Below, in pieces: positions 28,540 through 37,888 of a stretch of 64,000 bases of DNA (positions are counted from its first letter, which is position 1; each line of letters starts with the position of its first letter). This DNA comes from Oricola cellulosilytica (GTDB lineage: Bacteria > Pseudomonadota > Alphaproteobacteria > Rhizobiales > Rhizobiaceae). The stretch spans positions 124,001 through 188,000 of the forward strand of contig NZ_JAINFK010000006.1 of NCBI RefSeq assembly GCF_019966575.1, read 5' to 3'. The translations under genes and the position numbers were made by a program. Below the pieces are notes generated by a model. It did not search any database. It saw only the letters and a program-made list of their open reading frames with translations, and was not told the DNA's origin.

Positions 28540-29454
28540 ATGTCGGATACAGCCCTACCCGTCCGCCACGGCGCGGCGAACAAGCCCGGACACGGTGCCC
28601 TCGCCAATCTTCGCGGCATCTGGCGCGAAGCCAACTGGATCCAGCGCCTGGCGCTGCTCATTGCCGCAATACTGCTGATAATCGCCATCTTCGCGCCGTT
28701 GGTGGCGCCCCACGAGCCGACCGCCCAGAGCCTGATCTTCCGGCTGCGCCCGCCGATCGGCTTCGACCGGTTCAGGGACGGCTACCTGCTCGGAACAGAT
28801 GAACTCGGGCGCGACGTGCTGGCGCGTTGCCTTTACGGTCTTCAACTGACGCTGGCGCTGGCCACCATGGGCGCCTGCATCGGACTGGTGCTCGGCGGCG
28901 GATTGGGCCTCGTGTCCGGCATCCTCGGCGGTTTGGTCGACGACGTCATCATGGGCGCGGTCGACGCCCAGATCGCAATCCCCTTCACGCTGATCGCGCT
29001 TCTGATGCTCGCCGTTTTCGGCTCCAGCCTTGAGGTGATGGTGCTGGTGCTTGGCGTCTACGGCTGGGAACAATATGCGCGCATCGTGCGCGGCGAAGTC
29101 CGCAAGCTCATGCAGATGCCTTTCATCGAGGCGGCACGCGCCGCCGGAGCAAGCGGGGGACGGATCGCCTTCCGGCACATCCTACCGAATATCGTCTCCC
29201 CGCTGGTCGTCCAGTTCACCCTGAACATCTCCAACATCGTGCTGCTGGAATCGACCCTGTCGTTCCTCGGTATCGGGGTCCAGCCGCCGACCGCCACGCT
29301 CGGCTCGATGGTTGGCATCGGGCGCGACTACATGCCGACCGCACCATGGATCGTAATCGCGCCCGCAATAATGATCCTGCTGGTGACCTTCGCTGTCCAG
29401 ATCCTCGGCGACTGGCTGCGCGACCGCGTCGATGTCCGGCTGAGGAATCGCTGA
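28540..29454 (+). CDS. ABC transporter permease, DppC type
   Basis: 304 residues with an N-terminal cytoplasmic tail, then a DppC-type segment (FAPLVAPHEPTAQS, GTDELGRDVLARCLYG) and six helices. The EAA loop reads PFIEAARAAGASGGRIAFRH. It starts 3 bases after the first permease stop, indicating a fixed 1:1 production. Pairs with the DppB-type permease to form the membrane channel. Confidence 0.93.
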   Translation: MSDTALPVRHGAANKPGHGALANLRGIWREANWIQRLALLIAAILLIIAIFAPLVAPHEPTAQSLIFRLRPPIGFDRFRDGYLLGTDELGRDVLARCLYGLQLTLALATMGACIGLVLGGGLGLVSGILGGLVDDVIMGAVDAQIAIPFTLIALLMLAVFGSSLEVMVLVLGVYGWEQYARIVRGEVRKLMQMPFIEAARAAGASGGRIAFRHILPNIVSPLVVQFTLNISNIVLLESTLSFLGIGVQPPTATLGSMVGIGRDYMPTAPWIVIAPAIMILLVTFAVQILGDWLRDRVDVRLRNR

Positions 29455-29528
29455 AACAATCAACAAGAAGAGGCCGCAAAGGCCCGAACTGCAAACAGTA
29501 ACGTCAACAACACTTATGGAGGCATGAC

Positions 29529-31082
29529 ATGAAAAGGCTTCTCGCAACGACTGCAATTGCGACCATTCTCGCCGGTCCGGTATTCGCTACCGAACTCACC
29601 ATCGGCGCGGCCAATGTGTCGACCTATCTTGATCCGGGTCGCGACCATTCCAACGTCGGCTCGCAGTTCTACTACAACACATTCGACACGCTCGTCGAAA
29701 AGGACCACGACACGACCGAAACCAAATGGTTGCCGGGCCTGGCGACCGAATGGAAGCTGATCGAGCCGACGGTCATGGAGCTGAAGTTGCGCCAGGGCGT
29801 GAGGTTCCACAATGGCGAGGACATGACAGCCGATGACGTCGTCTTCTCGCTCAACCGCATGTATCAGGCGACCTTCACACCCTACAAGGTCCGCGCCCGG
29901 GACCGTCTCGAAAACTTCAAGGCAGCCGAGAAGGTCGACGACTATACCATCCGCATCCGCGTCGCCCGCGAGGAGCCTCTGTGGGAAACGCTCCTCAACC
30001 TGCAGCAGGTCATGATCATTCCGGAAGAATACACCAAGGGCCTGACCGGCGATCCGAAGGTCGCCGAGGATGACGACTACGAGGCGTTCTCCCTGAAACC
30101 GGTTGGAACCGGCCCCTACAAGGTCACTGAATTCGTACCGGGCGAACGTGTCGTTTGGGAGCGTTTCGACGGTTTCTGGGGCGAAAAGGCCCCGCTCGAC
30201 AAGGCAACGGTCAAGCGCATGCCCGAGACGGCGTCGCGCATCACCGCGCTGAAAACCGGCGAGGCCGACCTGATCACCAACGTCGCTCCCGATCAGTTGT
30301 CGCTGATCGAATCCGACCCCACCCTGAAGGCCGTCAGCGCACCGACCGCCCTCTTCCACGTGATGATCATGAATGTGAACCATCCGAAGCTCAAGGATCC
30401 GCGCATCCGTCAGGCGCTGAGCCTCGCCGTCGACCGCGACACGCTCAACGATGCCCTTTGGCTGGGGAAGGCCATTGTGCCGTCAACCCACACACTGAAG
30501 GAATTCGGCGCGCTTTACATGCCGCAACTGAAGACCTTCGAATACAATCCGGAAAAGGCGAAGCAATTGCTCATGGAAGCCGGTTATGACGGTTTCGAGG
30601 TCACCTTCGACACCGACCCGGTCTACTACACCAACGGTCTTCTCGCTGCCCAGGCCATCACGGAGATGTGGGCCGCCGTCGGCGTCAAGGGCAAAGTGCA
30701 GGTCAGCGACAAGTGGAGCGGCAATTCCCCCGATCTCATGGTGCGCAACTGGTCGAACCCGATGTACTTCGCCGACCCGTTCGGTTCGTTCGGCGTAATG
30801 TGGGCGCCCCATGGCCCATCCGAATCGGAAGGCCGTTTCAACACCGACGAGGCATACGCCAAGACCTGGGAGCGCTTCCGCTTCTCCAAGAACGTCGAGG
30901 CCCGCAAAGCGGCCTATGCCGAACTGATGGACCGCATCAAGGCGGATCCTCCGGTTCTGCCGCTTTACCGTCCGTTCGAATCCTGGGCGATGAACAAGAA
31001 CGTCAACTGGTCGCCAAAACCCGGCAACATTCCCTACGTTCTGGACTTCCGCGCCGGATCGATTTCCTTCGCGACGAACTGA
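29529..31082 (+). CDS. ABC transporter substrate-binding protein, family 5 (peptide/opine type)
   Basis: 517 residues with a Sec signal peptide (MKRLLATTAIATILAGPVFA). Family 5 solute-binding fold: LRQGVRFHNGEDMTADDVVFSLNR and DPRIRQALSLAVDRD are classic segments. It delivers the substrate to the DppBC-type permease from the periplasm. A GGAGG site lies upstream. The operon also encodes a phosphatase and a phosphoesterase, so the ligand may be a phosphorylated or phosphonylated compound instead of a peptide. That is inference only. Confidence 0.9.
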   Translation: MKRLLATTAIATILAGPVFATELTIGAANVSTYLDPGRDHSNVGSQFYYNTFDTLVEKDHDTTETKWLPGLATEWKLIEPTVMELKLRQGVRFHNGEDMTADDVVFSLNRMYQATFTPYKVRARDRLENFKAAEKVDDYTIRIRVAREEPLWETLLNLQQVMIIPEEYTKGLTGDPKVAEDDDYEAFSLKPVGTGPYKVTEFVPGERVVWERFDGFWGEKAPLDKATVKRMPETASRITALKTGEADLITNVAPDQLSLIESDPTLKAVSAPTALFHVMIMNVNHPKLKDPRIRQALSLAVDRDTLNDALWLGKAIVPSTHTLKEFGALYMPQLKTFEYNPEKAKQLLMEAGYDGFEVTFDTDPVYYTNGLLAAQAITEMWAAVGVKGKVQVSDKWSGNSPDLMVRNWSNPMYFADPFGSFGVMWAPHGPSESEGRFNTDEAYAKTWERFRFSKNVEARKAAYAELMDRIKADPPVLPLYRPFESWAMNKNVNWSPKPGNIPYVLDFRAGSISFATN

Positions 31083-31099
31083 CGCGCACATTATCCGCC

Positions 31100-31120
31100 G
31101 CCGCCGGCTTGTCCGGCGGC
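31100..31120 (+). promoter_or_regulatory. Hairpin after the binding-protein gene
   Basis: Perfect 8-bp stem GCCGCCGG/CCGGCGGC with a 5-base loop, 18 bases after the stop. No T-run. Such hairpins protect the upstream message, giving more binding protein than downstream products. Confidence 0.7.
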
Positions 31121-31160
31121 ACCCCTTCTTCCGCCATTGTCACTCACGGGAACCGTTTCC

Positions 31161-32033
31161 ATGCCTGTCCGCATTTGCGTCATCGCCGATATCCATCACG
31201 GCAAGCCATCTGCCACCAAACGCGGTGACACCGCGCTCCCGCTGATGGAGGAATTCTCCCGCTTTTCCCGCGACGCCAAACCTGACTTCATCCTCGATCT
31301 CGGCGACCGCATCTCCGACATGGACCGCCAGACCGATCTCGTTCTCGAAAAGGAAGTCGCCGAAGCCTTCCGACCGCTCGGCGCGCCGCTCCACCACATC
31401 AACGGCAATCACGATCGCGACCATCTCGAGGTCGCCGACAACGAGGCCATTCTAGGCCAATCCATGCAGTCCGTGACATTCGACATCGAAGGATGGCGGA
31501 TCGCCCTGTGGCGCGCGGACACGAAAATCAGCCGCGGACCCGACCACAACGGTTTCGTGCTGCACGAGGCCGATTTGCTCTGGCTGTCGCGCACCGCGCA
31601 GGCCGCCGACCGCCCCCTGCTGGTCGTCAGTCATGTGCCGATCTCCGGCCATGCGCAGACCGGGAACTACTATTTCGAGCGCAACCCCGTCAGCTCGACC
31701 TATCCGATGGCGGATCGCGCCCGCGCGGCGATCGCCCAGGCGCGCGTCCCCGTTGTCTGCCTCGCCGGCCATGTCCATTGGAACACCGTCACCACCGTCG
31801 ACGGCATCACCCACCTGACGCAGCAATCGTTGACGGAGAGCTTCACCACGCAAGGCGAACCGGCCGGCGCGATGGGCATGCTCGAACTCGACGGCAACGT
31901 GAACTGGCGCGTCGGAGGCCGCGACCCGATCACCCACGGCTTCACCCCACACGCAAATCGCTGGACGCCGCCGATGCCGGTTTTTACGGATCATCCCGAA
32001 ATCGCCGACCGGATCAGGACGGTTGCGCAATGA
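31161..32033 (+). CDS. Calcineurin-like metallophosphoesterase
   Basis: 290 residues. The five metal-binding blocks are in order: VIADIHHGK (D-X-H), ILDLGDRI (GD), INGNHDRDH (GNHD), VVSHVPISGH (H) and LAGHVHWN (GHXH). This fits a cytoplasmic class III phosphodiesterase or phosphomonoesterase; no signal peptide. The ATG at 31161 is preferred to a TTG eight codons earlier. The stop overlaps the ATPase start (ATGA). Likely hydrolyses the imported substrate. No phnP is seen in the neighbouring phosphonate operon, so a cyclic-phosphodiesterase role is a possible alternative. Confidence 0.88.
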   Translation: MPVRICVIADIHHGKPSATKRGDTALPLMEEFSRFSRDAKPDFILDLGDRISDMDRQTDLVLEKEVAEAFRPLGAPLHHINGNHDRDHLEVADNEAILGQSMQSVTFDIEGWRIALWRADTKISRGPDHNGFVLHEADLLWLSRTAQAADRPLLVVSHVPISGHAQTGNYYFERNPVSSTYPMADRARAAIAQARVPVVCLAGHVHWNTVTTVDGITHLTQQSLTESFTTQGEPAGAMGMLELDGNVNWRVGGRDPITHGFTPHANRWTPPMPVFTDHPEIADRIRTVAQ

Positions 32034-33754
32034 GTGACCTGCTCTCGGTGAAAAACCTCCACGTCGCCTTCGGCTCCAACGAGGCGGTCTCTGACCTCTC
32101 CTTCGATGTCCCCGCGCGCCGGACGCTCGCGTTGGTCGGCGAATCCGGCTCGGGCAAATCGGCGACCGCGCTGTCCATCCTGCGGCTGATCGAGCGCGAG
32201 GGCGGCACGATCACCGGTGGTTCGATCATGCTCAATGACGGCGACGGCACCGTCGACATCACCGCGCTCGACGAGCAAGGGCTCCAACGGCTGCGTGGAA
32301 ACCGCATCTCGATGGTTTTCCAAGAGCCTATGACATCGCTCAATCCGGTCCTGACGATCGGCGACCAGATGTCGGAAGTCTTCATCCGCCATCGGAACAT
32401 GACCAAGCGTGAGGCCTATGACGCATCACGCCAAGCGCTCGATAGCGTCCGGATACCAGAAGCCGCGCGACGGGTGGAGCAATACCCGCACGAATTGTCC
32501 GGCGGTCTACGCCAGCGTGTGATGATCGCCATGGCGCTCGCCTGCCGTCCGAAACTCCTTATCGCGGACGAACCCTCGACCGCGCTGGACGTGACGACCC
32601 AAGCGGAAATCCTCGACCTGCTCCGCGACCTGCAGGCCGAAATCGGCATGGCTGTGCTGTTTATCACCCACGACATGGGAGTGGTGGCCGAAATAGCCGA
32701 CCGCGTCGTGGTGCTGCGCCACGGCCGCAAGGTCGAGGACGCCAATGTCGAGACGCTATTCGCCGCGCCGAAGGCCGCCTATTCGCGGCAACTGATGGCG
32801 GCGACCCCGAAACTGGGCTCCGGTTCGCCCGCCGCGCCGCCGCCGCGCGGCAATATTCTGGAAGTCAGCGGAATGACTACCCGCTTCAAGATGCGCGGCC
32901 GGATGTTCTCCGGCCACGGCGCGACCGTCGACGCCGTAAAGAATGTCTCGCTGGTGCTCGGCAAGGGCGAAACGCTGGGACTGGTCGGCGAATCCGGCTG
33001 CGGGAAATCGACGCTGGCGCGCTCGGTCCTCCGCCTTATCGAGCCAGCCAGCGGCACCATAGCGCTGGACGGAAACGACGTGACGAATCTCGGCCGCGAG
33101 GGTCTGCGCGGCCTGCGCCGTCATGCGCAGATGGTGTTTCAGGACCCCTATGCCAGCCTTAATCCCCGCCTTGCTGTGCATGAACTCGTCACTGAGCCGG
33201 CGCGAATCCACAATCTCGTCTCGTCGTGTGACCAGCGTGAACTGGCCGCCGAACTGGTTCGCAGCGTCGGCCTCGAGGAAGACGTTATCGACCGTTTCGC
33301 GCACCAGTTTTCCGGCGGTCAGCGCCAGCGACTCTGCATTGCCCGCGCCATGTCGGTGAAGCCGAAACTGATCGTCGCCGACGAGCCGGTCTCCGCGCTT
33401 GACGTGTCGATCGCGCGGCAGGTCACCGACCTGATGCTGGAACTGCAGCAGCGCGAGCAGGTCTCCTTTCTGTTCATCTCGCACGACATCGCCGTCGTCG
33501 AGCGGGTCAGCCAGCGCATCGCGGTCATGTATGCCGGCGAGATCGTCGAGACCGGCCCGGCCCAGTCGATCCTCAACGATCCCCGCCATCCCTACACGAG
33601 GCAATTGCTCGCCTCGGTGCCGAGGCCCGATCCAGCGCGGCGGCGGCGCCTCGGTCATGCGAATCCGGCGGCCCCGTCCGCGCCCGTTCCCCGGGCCGGG
33701 ACCGTGCTGTTCGAGGCAGCACCAGGCCATTTCGTACGGGAAGATGCCGCATGA
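32030..33754 (+). CDS. Fused double ABC ATPase (DppD-DppF type)
   Basis: 574 residues with two complete nucleotide-binding domains. First: Walker A GESGSGKS (about residue 40), signature LSGGLRQRV, Walker [13 protein letters not shown]. Second, from about residue 280: Walker A GESGCGKS, signature FSGGQRQRL, Walker [13 protein letters not shown], followed by the oligopeptide-family C-terminus [16 protein letters not shown]. This YejF/GsiA-type fusion energises the permease pair. Last gene of the operon; no terminator is evident. Confidence 0.94.
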   Translation: MSDLLSVKNLHVAFGSNEAVSDLSFDVPARRTLALVGESGSGKSATALSILRLIEREGGTITGGSIMLNDGDGTVDITALDEQGLQRLRGNRISMVFQEPMTSLNPVLTIGDQMSEVFIRHRNMTKREAYDASRQALDSVRIPEAARRVEQYPHELSGGLRQRVMIAMALACRPKLLIADEPSTALDVTTQAEILDLLRDLQAEIGMAVLFITHDMGVVAEIADRVVVLRHGRKVEDANVETLFAAPKAAYSRQLMAATPKLGSGSPAAPPPRGNILEVSGMTTRFKMRGRMFSGHGATVDAVKNVSLVLGKGETLGLVGESGCGKSTLARSVLRLIEPASGTIALDGNDVTNLGREGLRGLRRHAQMVFQDPYASLNPRLAVHELVTEPARIHNLVSSCDQRELAAELVRSVGLEEDVIDRFAHQFSGGQRQRLCIARAMSVKPKLIVADEPVSALDVSIARQVTDLMLELQQREQVSFLFISHDIAVVERVSQRIAVMYAGEIVETGPAQSILNDPRHPYTRQLLASVPRPDPARRRRLGHANPAAPSAPVPRAGTVLFEAAPGHFVREDAA

Positions 33755-33829
33755 GAATACGCCGATCCGCACCGGCAGGAAAATTCCTTTGCCGGTTCCC
33801 ACGAAAGTAACAGCCTCTGTGAAATGGCG

Positions 33830-34271
33830 AGCGGATGAGATCCGGCTGACGGGTGGAGGCGTGAATACACTGCAATCCGTCAGGTCGCTTTCGGTAAAGC
33901 TTGGCGGGTTGTCAAATCGGTCGATCCTGTCGCGCTCGACGATGTAAACGTGACCGCCATGGGCCGTGATCTCCGACAGGCCGACTCAGCCGGCACCCTT
34001 GGGTTCAAGCGGAATGAAGCCGTCTGGCGCCGGATTCGCTGGATCCGAGATGTCGATCATTCCAATCCCGCCCAACGGGCTGTCGAATTAGATAAGCATC
34101 ATGCCGTCTTCGGTCGCCGCGATGATCTCGCCCGAGCTTTGGGATGCGGGATCCGACCCCACCGGTATATTGAGATTGACCGGACAGCGCGCCGATACAA
34201 TTGAACACCGCGCCGCCATTGGCGGCACCCGGAATCGCGCCACCCAAGGCCGCCGCCGCAAGCGCGGTCAT
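33830..34271 (-). pseudogene. Decayed phytase-like esterase
   Basis: Read leftward from 34271 the signal-like MTALAAAALGGAIPGA is followed, after a frameshift near 34205, by NLNIPVGSDPAS, EIIAATEDGMMLI, a TAA stop, DSPLGGIGMIDISDPANP, DGFIPLEPKGAG, a TGA stop, then VGLSEITAHGGHVYIVERDR. This resembles N-terminal and central blocks of the exported esterase-like phytase family with the middle deleted. It is non-functional. It sits between two phosphorus-related operons, so a former organophosphate enzyme was probably lost here. Confidence 0.65.
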
Positions 34272-34489
34272 GGGGACCAGAACTCGGTTTTATGGTTCAT
34301 GCCCATTTCTTCCCTGTTCAAAAATCCCAGAGGTTTTCAACGTGGCCGGTACCAAGACGATGACATCTGGCAGGAAACCATGCCGGTTCGAGGCCATGCG
34401 CAATGCAAAAATGGCAAATACCGGAGCTTGCCGGCTGCGGCCTTAGAGGATGTTTGCGCCCCGGTTTGCAAGTCGCCAACCATACGGAA

Positions 34490-35101
34490 CTAGCTGGACC
34501 CACATAAACGGTCGATGTCCCGCCTGGCCGCAGCAATGACGTCGATAAAAGCTTCTGCTGCATCCTCCAGAGGGCCGCTATTGTCGATCAAAACCACCTT
34601 CTCCAAAGCCTCCGTCTCTTCCACCGTTCGCGATACTCGCGCGCGAATCTCTTCCAGCGGCTCGCGCCCGCGATTCGCGAGCCGCCGCGCTAGGATTTCA
34701 GCATCTGCGTGAAGCCGGATAAGCCGGACTTGCGGAAAAACAGCCATGACTGTTGCCATTGCCCTGCGGGAGCAGTTTGCCACCGCTATACCGCCGGCAT
34801 TCACAAACGAGAGCGCCCCAGACGGTAAACCGTAGCGCAGCCCATGCGCATCCCAGGTCACCGCAAATTCGCCGTTTCGCTCGACCTCGCCGAAATCCGC
34901 CGGCGTCAGCGTATCGTGGTCTTCCGCGCCCCTGTCGGCTTCGCGCGTGACCGTTCTGCGCACGAACAAGACCTTGGCGTCGCCGGAAAACGCCTCCCGC
35001 GCAAGCCGGATAAGCGTATCCTTTCCGGAACCGCTTGGGCCGATCACCGCTAGCAGAAGGCCGCGCGAGCCGGCCTCCGTCACCTCCGAAACAACATTCA
35101 T
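34490..35101 (-). CDS. phnN: PhnN, ribose 1,5-bisphosphokinase
   Basis: 203 residues. Guanylate-kinase-like fold with P-loop GPSGSGKDTL, the RRTVTREADRGAEDHDTL segment and the lid HADAEILARRLANRGRE. PhnN phosphorylates ribose-1,5-bisphosphate to PRPP, the last step of phosphonate-ribose recycling. The ATG at 35101 follows a CGAGG site 14 bases after phnM; a longer start inside phnM is possible. Last gene of the phn operon. Confidence 0.9.
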   Translation of the reverse strand: MNVVSEVTEAGSRGLLLAVIGPSGSGKDTLIRLAREAFSGDAKVLFVRRTVTREADRGAEDHDTLTPADFGEVERNGEFAVTWDAHGLRYGLPSGALSFVNAGGIAVANCSRRAMATVMAVFPQVRLIRLHADAEILARRLANRGREPLEEIRARVSRTVEETEALEKVVLIDNSGPLEDAAEAFIDVIAAARRDIDRLCGSS

Positions 35102-35114
35102 TCGCCTCGAACCG

Positions 35115-36254
35115 TTAAGCGACACGCCGTCCCTCGCGCCATACCGACCGGACAACCGGTACATCGGAATCTCGGCGCACGCGAACCAAGTCGCCCCGAA
35201 GACCTTCGGCGATACGGCCGCGATCCTTCAATCCGACCGTTCGGGCGGGCGTAGACGTTACCAGCTTGATCGCATCCGGCAGAGTGAATTCATCGTTGCC
35301 ATCGCTCAGCACGAACGGCGCATAAATCAGGCTGAACGGCACATAGTCGGAGGAGAGGACGTCCAGCACTCTGGCCGCGACGAGGTCGCGCGCCGAGATG
35401 TTTCCCGAATGCGACATTCCACGCACGATGTTGGGCGCCCCCATCAGCACGGACATTCCGGCGGCATGCGATGCGTGTGCGGCCTCCATGCTTGTCGGGA
35501 ATTCCGCCAGACGCACGCCGAAGGCCTTTGCCTCCTCGACATGGGCGGCGGTGGCATCGTCATGGCTGGCGATCGTGATATCCCGTTCGTGACACGCTGC
35601 GGCGATCGCCTTTCTGTGAGGCGCGGAATGGGTTTGAGAAGCATGGCGCCGCCGCTTGACGAAGTCATTGAATTGTTCGTCGCTCAGTCCACGCTTTTCC
35701 TTGTAGTAGAGCACGTACTGCTCCATCGTCTGAAATTGCCGTTGGCCGGGTGCGTGATCCATTAGCGATGCCAGTCGCACTTGGGGATCGGAGCGAAAAT
35801 CGTCGAAATGCTCAAGGACATCGGCGGAGGAAACCTCGCAGCGCAAATGGATGAAATGCTCGGCGCGCAGCCGGTCATCACGCTGCGCCAGTTCAAGCCC
35901 ATCGGCAATCGCGCGCATCTCGCCCTTCGCAAAACCGCCGTCCTCGTCGGAACCCATCCGCAGACAATCGAATACCGTTGTAATGCCGGACGCGGCTATT
36001 TGCGCATCATGCGCCTGCAGCGCGGCGATACCGTTCCAGCGTACACCAGGTCGTGGAGAATAATGGGGCTCGAGATGATCGGTATGAAGCTCGACGAGGC
36101 CCGGGATCACGTAATCGCCTCCCATGTCCTCTCCAAGCGCGGATCCGGACTCGTCAATTGCGGCGATGCGCCCATCCCTCACGAGAAGCGAGGCGTCCAC
36201 GATTTCATCCTCCAGGACAAGCCGCGCGTTTCTGAGAATGAGTTCCTTGGACAT
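35115..36254 (-). CDS. phnM: PhnM, alpha-D-ribose 1-methylphosphonate 5-triphosphate diphosphatase
   Basis: 379 residues. Amidohydrolase fold: VIPGLVELHTDHLE is the metal-binding HXD variant of PhnM, with ITIASHDDATAAHV and LMGAPNIVRGMSHSGN later. It removes diphosphate from the ribose triphosphonate made by PhnI with PhnGHL. Located after phnE2 with a 78-base gap. It is required for the full C-P lyase pathway and confirms that the operon does more than transport. Confidence 0.95.
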   Translation of the reverse strand: MSKELILRNARLVLEDEIVDASLLVRDGRIAAIDESGSALGEDMGGDYVIPGLVELHTDHLEPHYSPRPGVRWNGIAALQAHDAQIAASGITTVFDCLRMGSDEDGGFAKGEMRAIADGLELAQRDDRLRAEHFIHLRCEVSSADVLEHFDDFRSDPQVRLASLMDHAPGQRQFQTMEQYVLYYKEKRGLSDEQFNDFVKRRRHASQTHSAPHRKAIAAACHERDITIASHDDATAAHVEEAKAFGVRLAEFPTSMEAAHASHAAGMSVLMGAPNIVRGMSHSGNISARDLVAARVLDVLSSDYVPFSLIYAPFVLSDGNDEFTLPDAIKLVTSTPARTVGLKDRGRIAEGLRGDLVRVRRDSDVPVVRSVWREGRRVA

Positions 36255-36332
36255 CGTGCTGTACTTCTTGCCGGTTATTAAAGCGGAAGGGAGGGAGTCG
36301 GCTCCAGGCTCGCGCTTTGACCAATCAACCTG

Positions 36333-37886
36333 TCAGGTATCGCCCGTCAGCCTGCTTCTGAGCGCATTCGAGATATTGTCGAAAACAAAGACCACAACGA
36401 GGATCAGAGACACCATATAGGCGACATTCTCCCAGTCCGCATTGGTGCGCATCGCTTCCCACAATTTCAGGCCTATTCCGCCTGCCCCGACTGCGCCTAT
36501 GATCGTCGCCGAGCGGGTGTTCGATTCCCAAAAATAGAGAGCTTGAGAGATGAACACCGGCAAGACCTGCGGCACGACGCCGAACCTCTGAACCGCAGCC
36601 GGCGACGCGCCGACGGATCGCACACCCTCGCGCTGCTTGTCGTCGATGTTCTCGAGCGTTTCGGAATAGAGTTTGCCGAACGTACCGGCGTCGGTGAAGA
36701 AGATCGCCGATATCCCTGCGAGCGGTCCCGGCCCGAAGGCGCGGGTGAAGAATAGAGCCCAGATTAGCATGTCGACGGACCTGAGGAAGTCGAAGACACG
36801 CTTCAGCACCTGGTTCAGAAACCGGTTCGGGGTGACATTGCGCGCCGCTACAAAAGACAGCGGAAAGGCGATTAAAACCGCGAAAAGCGTTCCGACGAAG
36901 GCCATCACGATGGTTTGCAGAAGTTTGATCCAGACATCGCCGTGCTGCCACTCGGCATTGTTGACGATGTTGTCCCACATTACCGCGATGTTCGCCCGGT
37001 CGAGATCGACGCGTTCGCCGGAAAGCGCTAGCGCCACCACTTGCGGGGACGACTTTCCCCAAAAGGGCGAGTTGGTGTCGAACCAGAAATTCTCCCAGCC
37101 GAGGAACCGGCGATAGACTTTCACTTCGTTCCATTTCACCTCCGCACGCCCGGCGAAACCGAAATAGGTGAAGACCTTCAGACCCTCGCCTTTCTGAACC
37201 GCCCAGCGTGGAAGTTCGCCCTGCGGCGTAACGTTTTCGTTTGTGCGGTCGATCCTGAGAACGAGAGTTTCGCCGCCACGCGTCACGCTGACCTCGTCCG
37301 CCGCCACCTCCAGCCGCGTACCGCCCCGGTACATGACAATGGCCGAAGTAATCCCGTTCCGCGTTTCGGTCACGGATTGCGGTTCGAAGACGTTTTTTTT
37401 CACCGCTATTTCCGTGCTAGTCGCTGACGAATTGGACGACATGTCGGAAAATTCGCCATCCCCCGTCCTGGTGGCAGACGAAGCGGGCGACATGAAGGAG
37501 CCGTCTGACGCAGCCTTGCTCGGATCGTTGCGCGGCGCATCGGCCGCCACCGTCACGGATCCGGTTCGCGTCTCGATCCAATCCGGATGAGGGTCGTCGC
37601 CCAACGGCGAGAACCGCGGAAACTTGATCTCGATATCCCCGGATTCGTATTCAATATCCGGGCGTACTTCGTAGGAGACCCAATCGGCGAGATAGTTTCC
37701 CGCCAGATTCCAATTCCCGTTGGCGACGACCGTGCCAATCGAGAAGAACCACCAGACATAGATTGTATAAAGCGCCAAGCAGATCATACCCAACGGCGCC
37801 GCAAAACGCTTTACCAGCGGCTGGTGAAAGACGTCCGGATGGCGGCGTTCTATATCGTCGATCTGAGCAGCGGCCAGCGTTGTCAT
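36333..37886 (-). CDS. phnE2: PhnE2, phosphonate ABC permease with a long periplasmic insert
   Basis: 517 residues, almost twice the E. coli PhnE length. One membrane helix at about residues 33-55 is followed by some 270 residues of soluble, Ser/Thr-rich and beta-rich sequence before the conserved permease domain (about 330-510), which has the loop GASPAAVQRFGVVPQVLP and ATIIGAVGAGGIG. Paired PhnE1/PhnE2 permeases are usual in rhizobia and the second is often longer; this insert is large even so. It starts 2 bases after phnE1. The insert may contact the binding protein. Confidence 0.9.
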   Translation of the reverse strand: MTTLAAAQIDDIERRHPDVFHQPLVKRFAAPLGMICLALYTIYVWWFFSIGTVVANGNWNLAGNYLADWVSYEVRPDIEYESGDIEIKFPRFSPLGDDPHPDWIETRTGSVTVAADAPRNDPSKAASDGSFMSPASSATRTGDGEFSDMSSNSSATSTEIAVKKNVFEPQSVTETRNGITSAIVMYRGGTRLEVAADEVSVTRGGETLVLRIDRTNENVTPQGELPRWAVQKGEGLKVFTYFGFAGRAEVKWNEVKVYRRFLGWENFWFDTNSPFWGKSSPQVVALALSGERVDLDRANIAVMWDNIVNNAEWQHGDVWIKLLQTIVMAFVGTLFAVLIAFPLSFVAARNVTPNRFLNQVLKRVFDFLRSVDMLIWALFFTRAFGPGPLAGISAIFFTDAGTFGKLYSETLENIDDKQREGVRSVGASPAAVQRFGVVPQVLPVFISQALYFWESNTRSATIIGAVGAGGIGLKLWEAMRTNADWENVAYMVSLILVVVFVFDNISNALRSRLTGDT

Positions 37887-37888
37887 GA

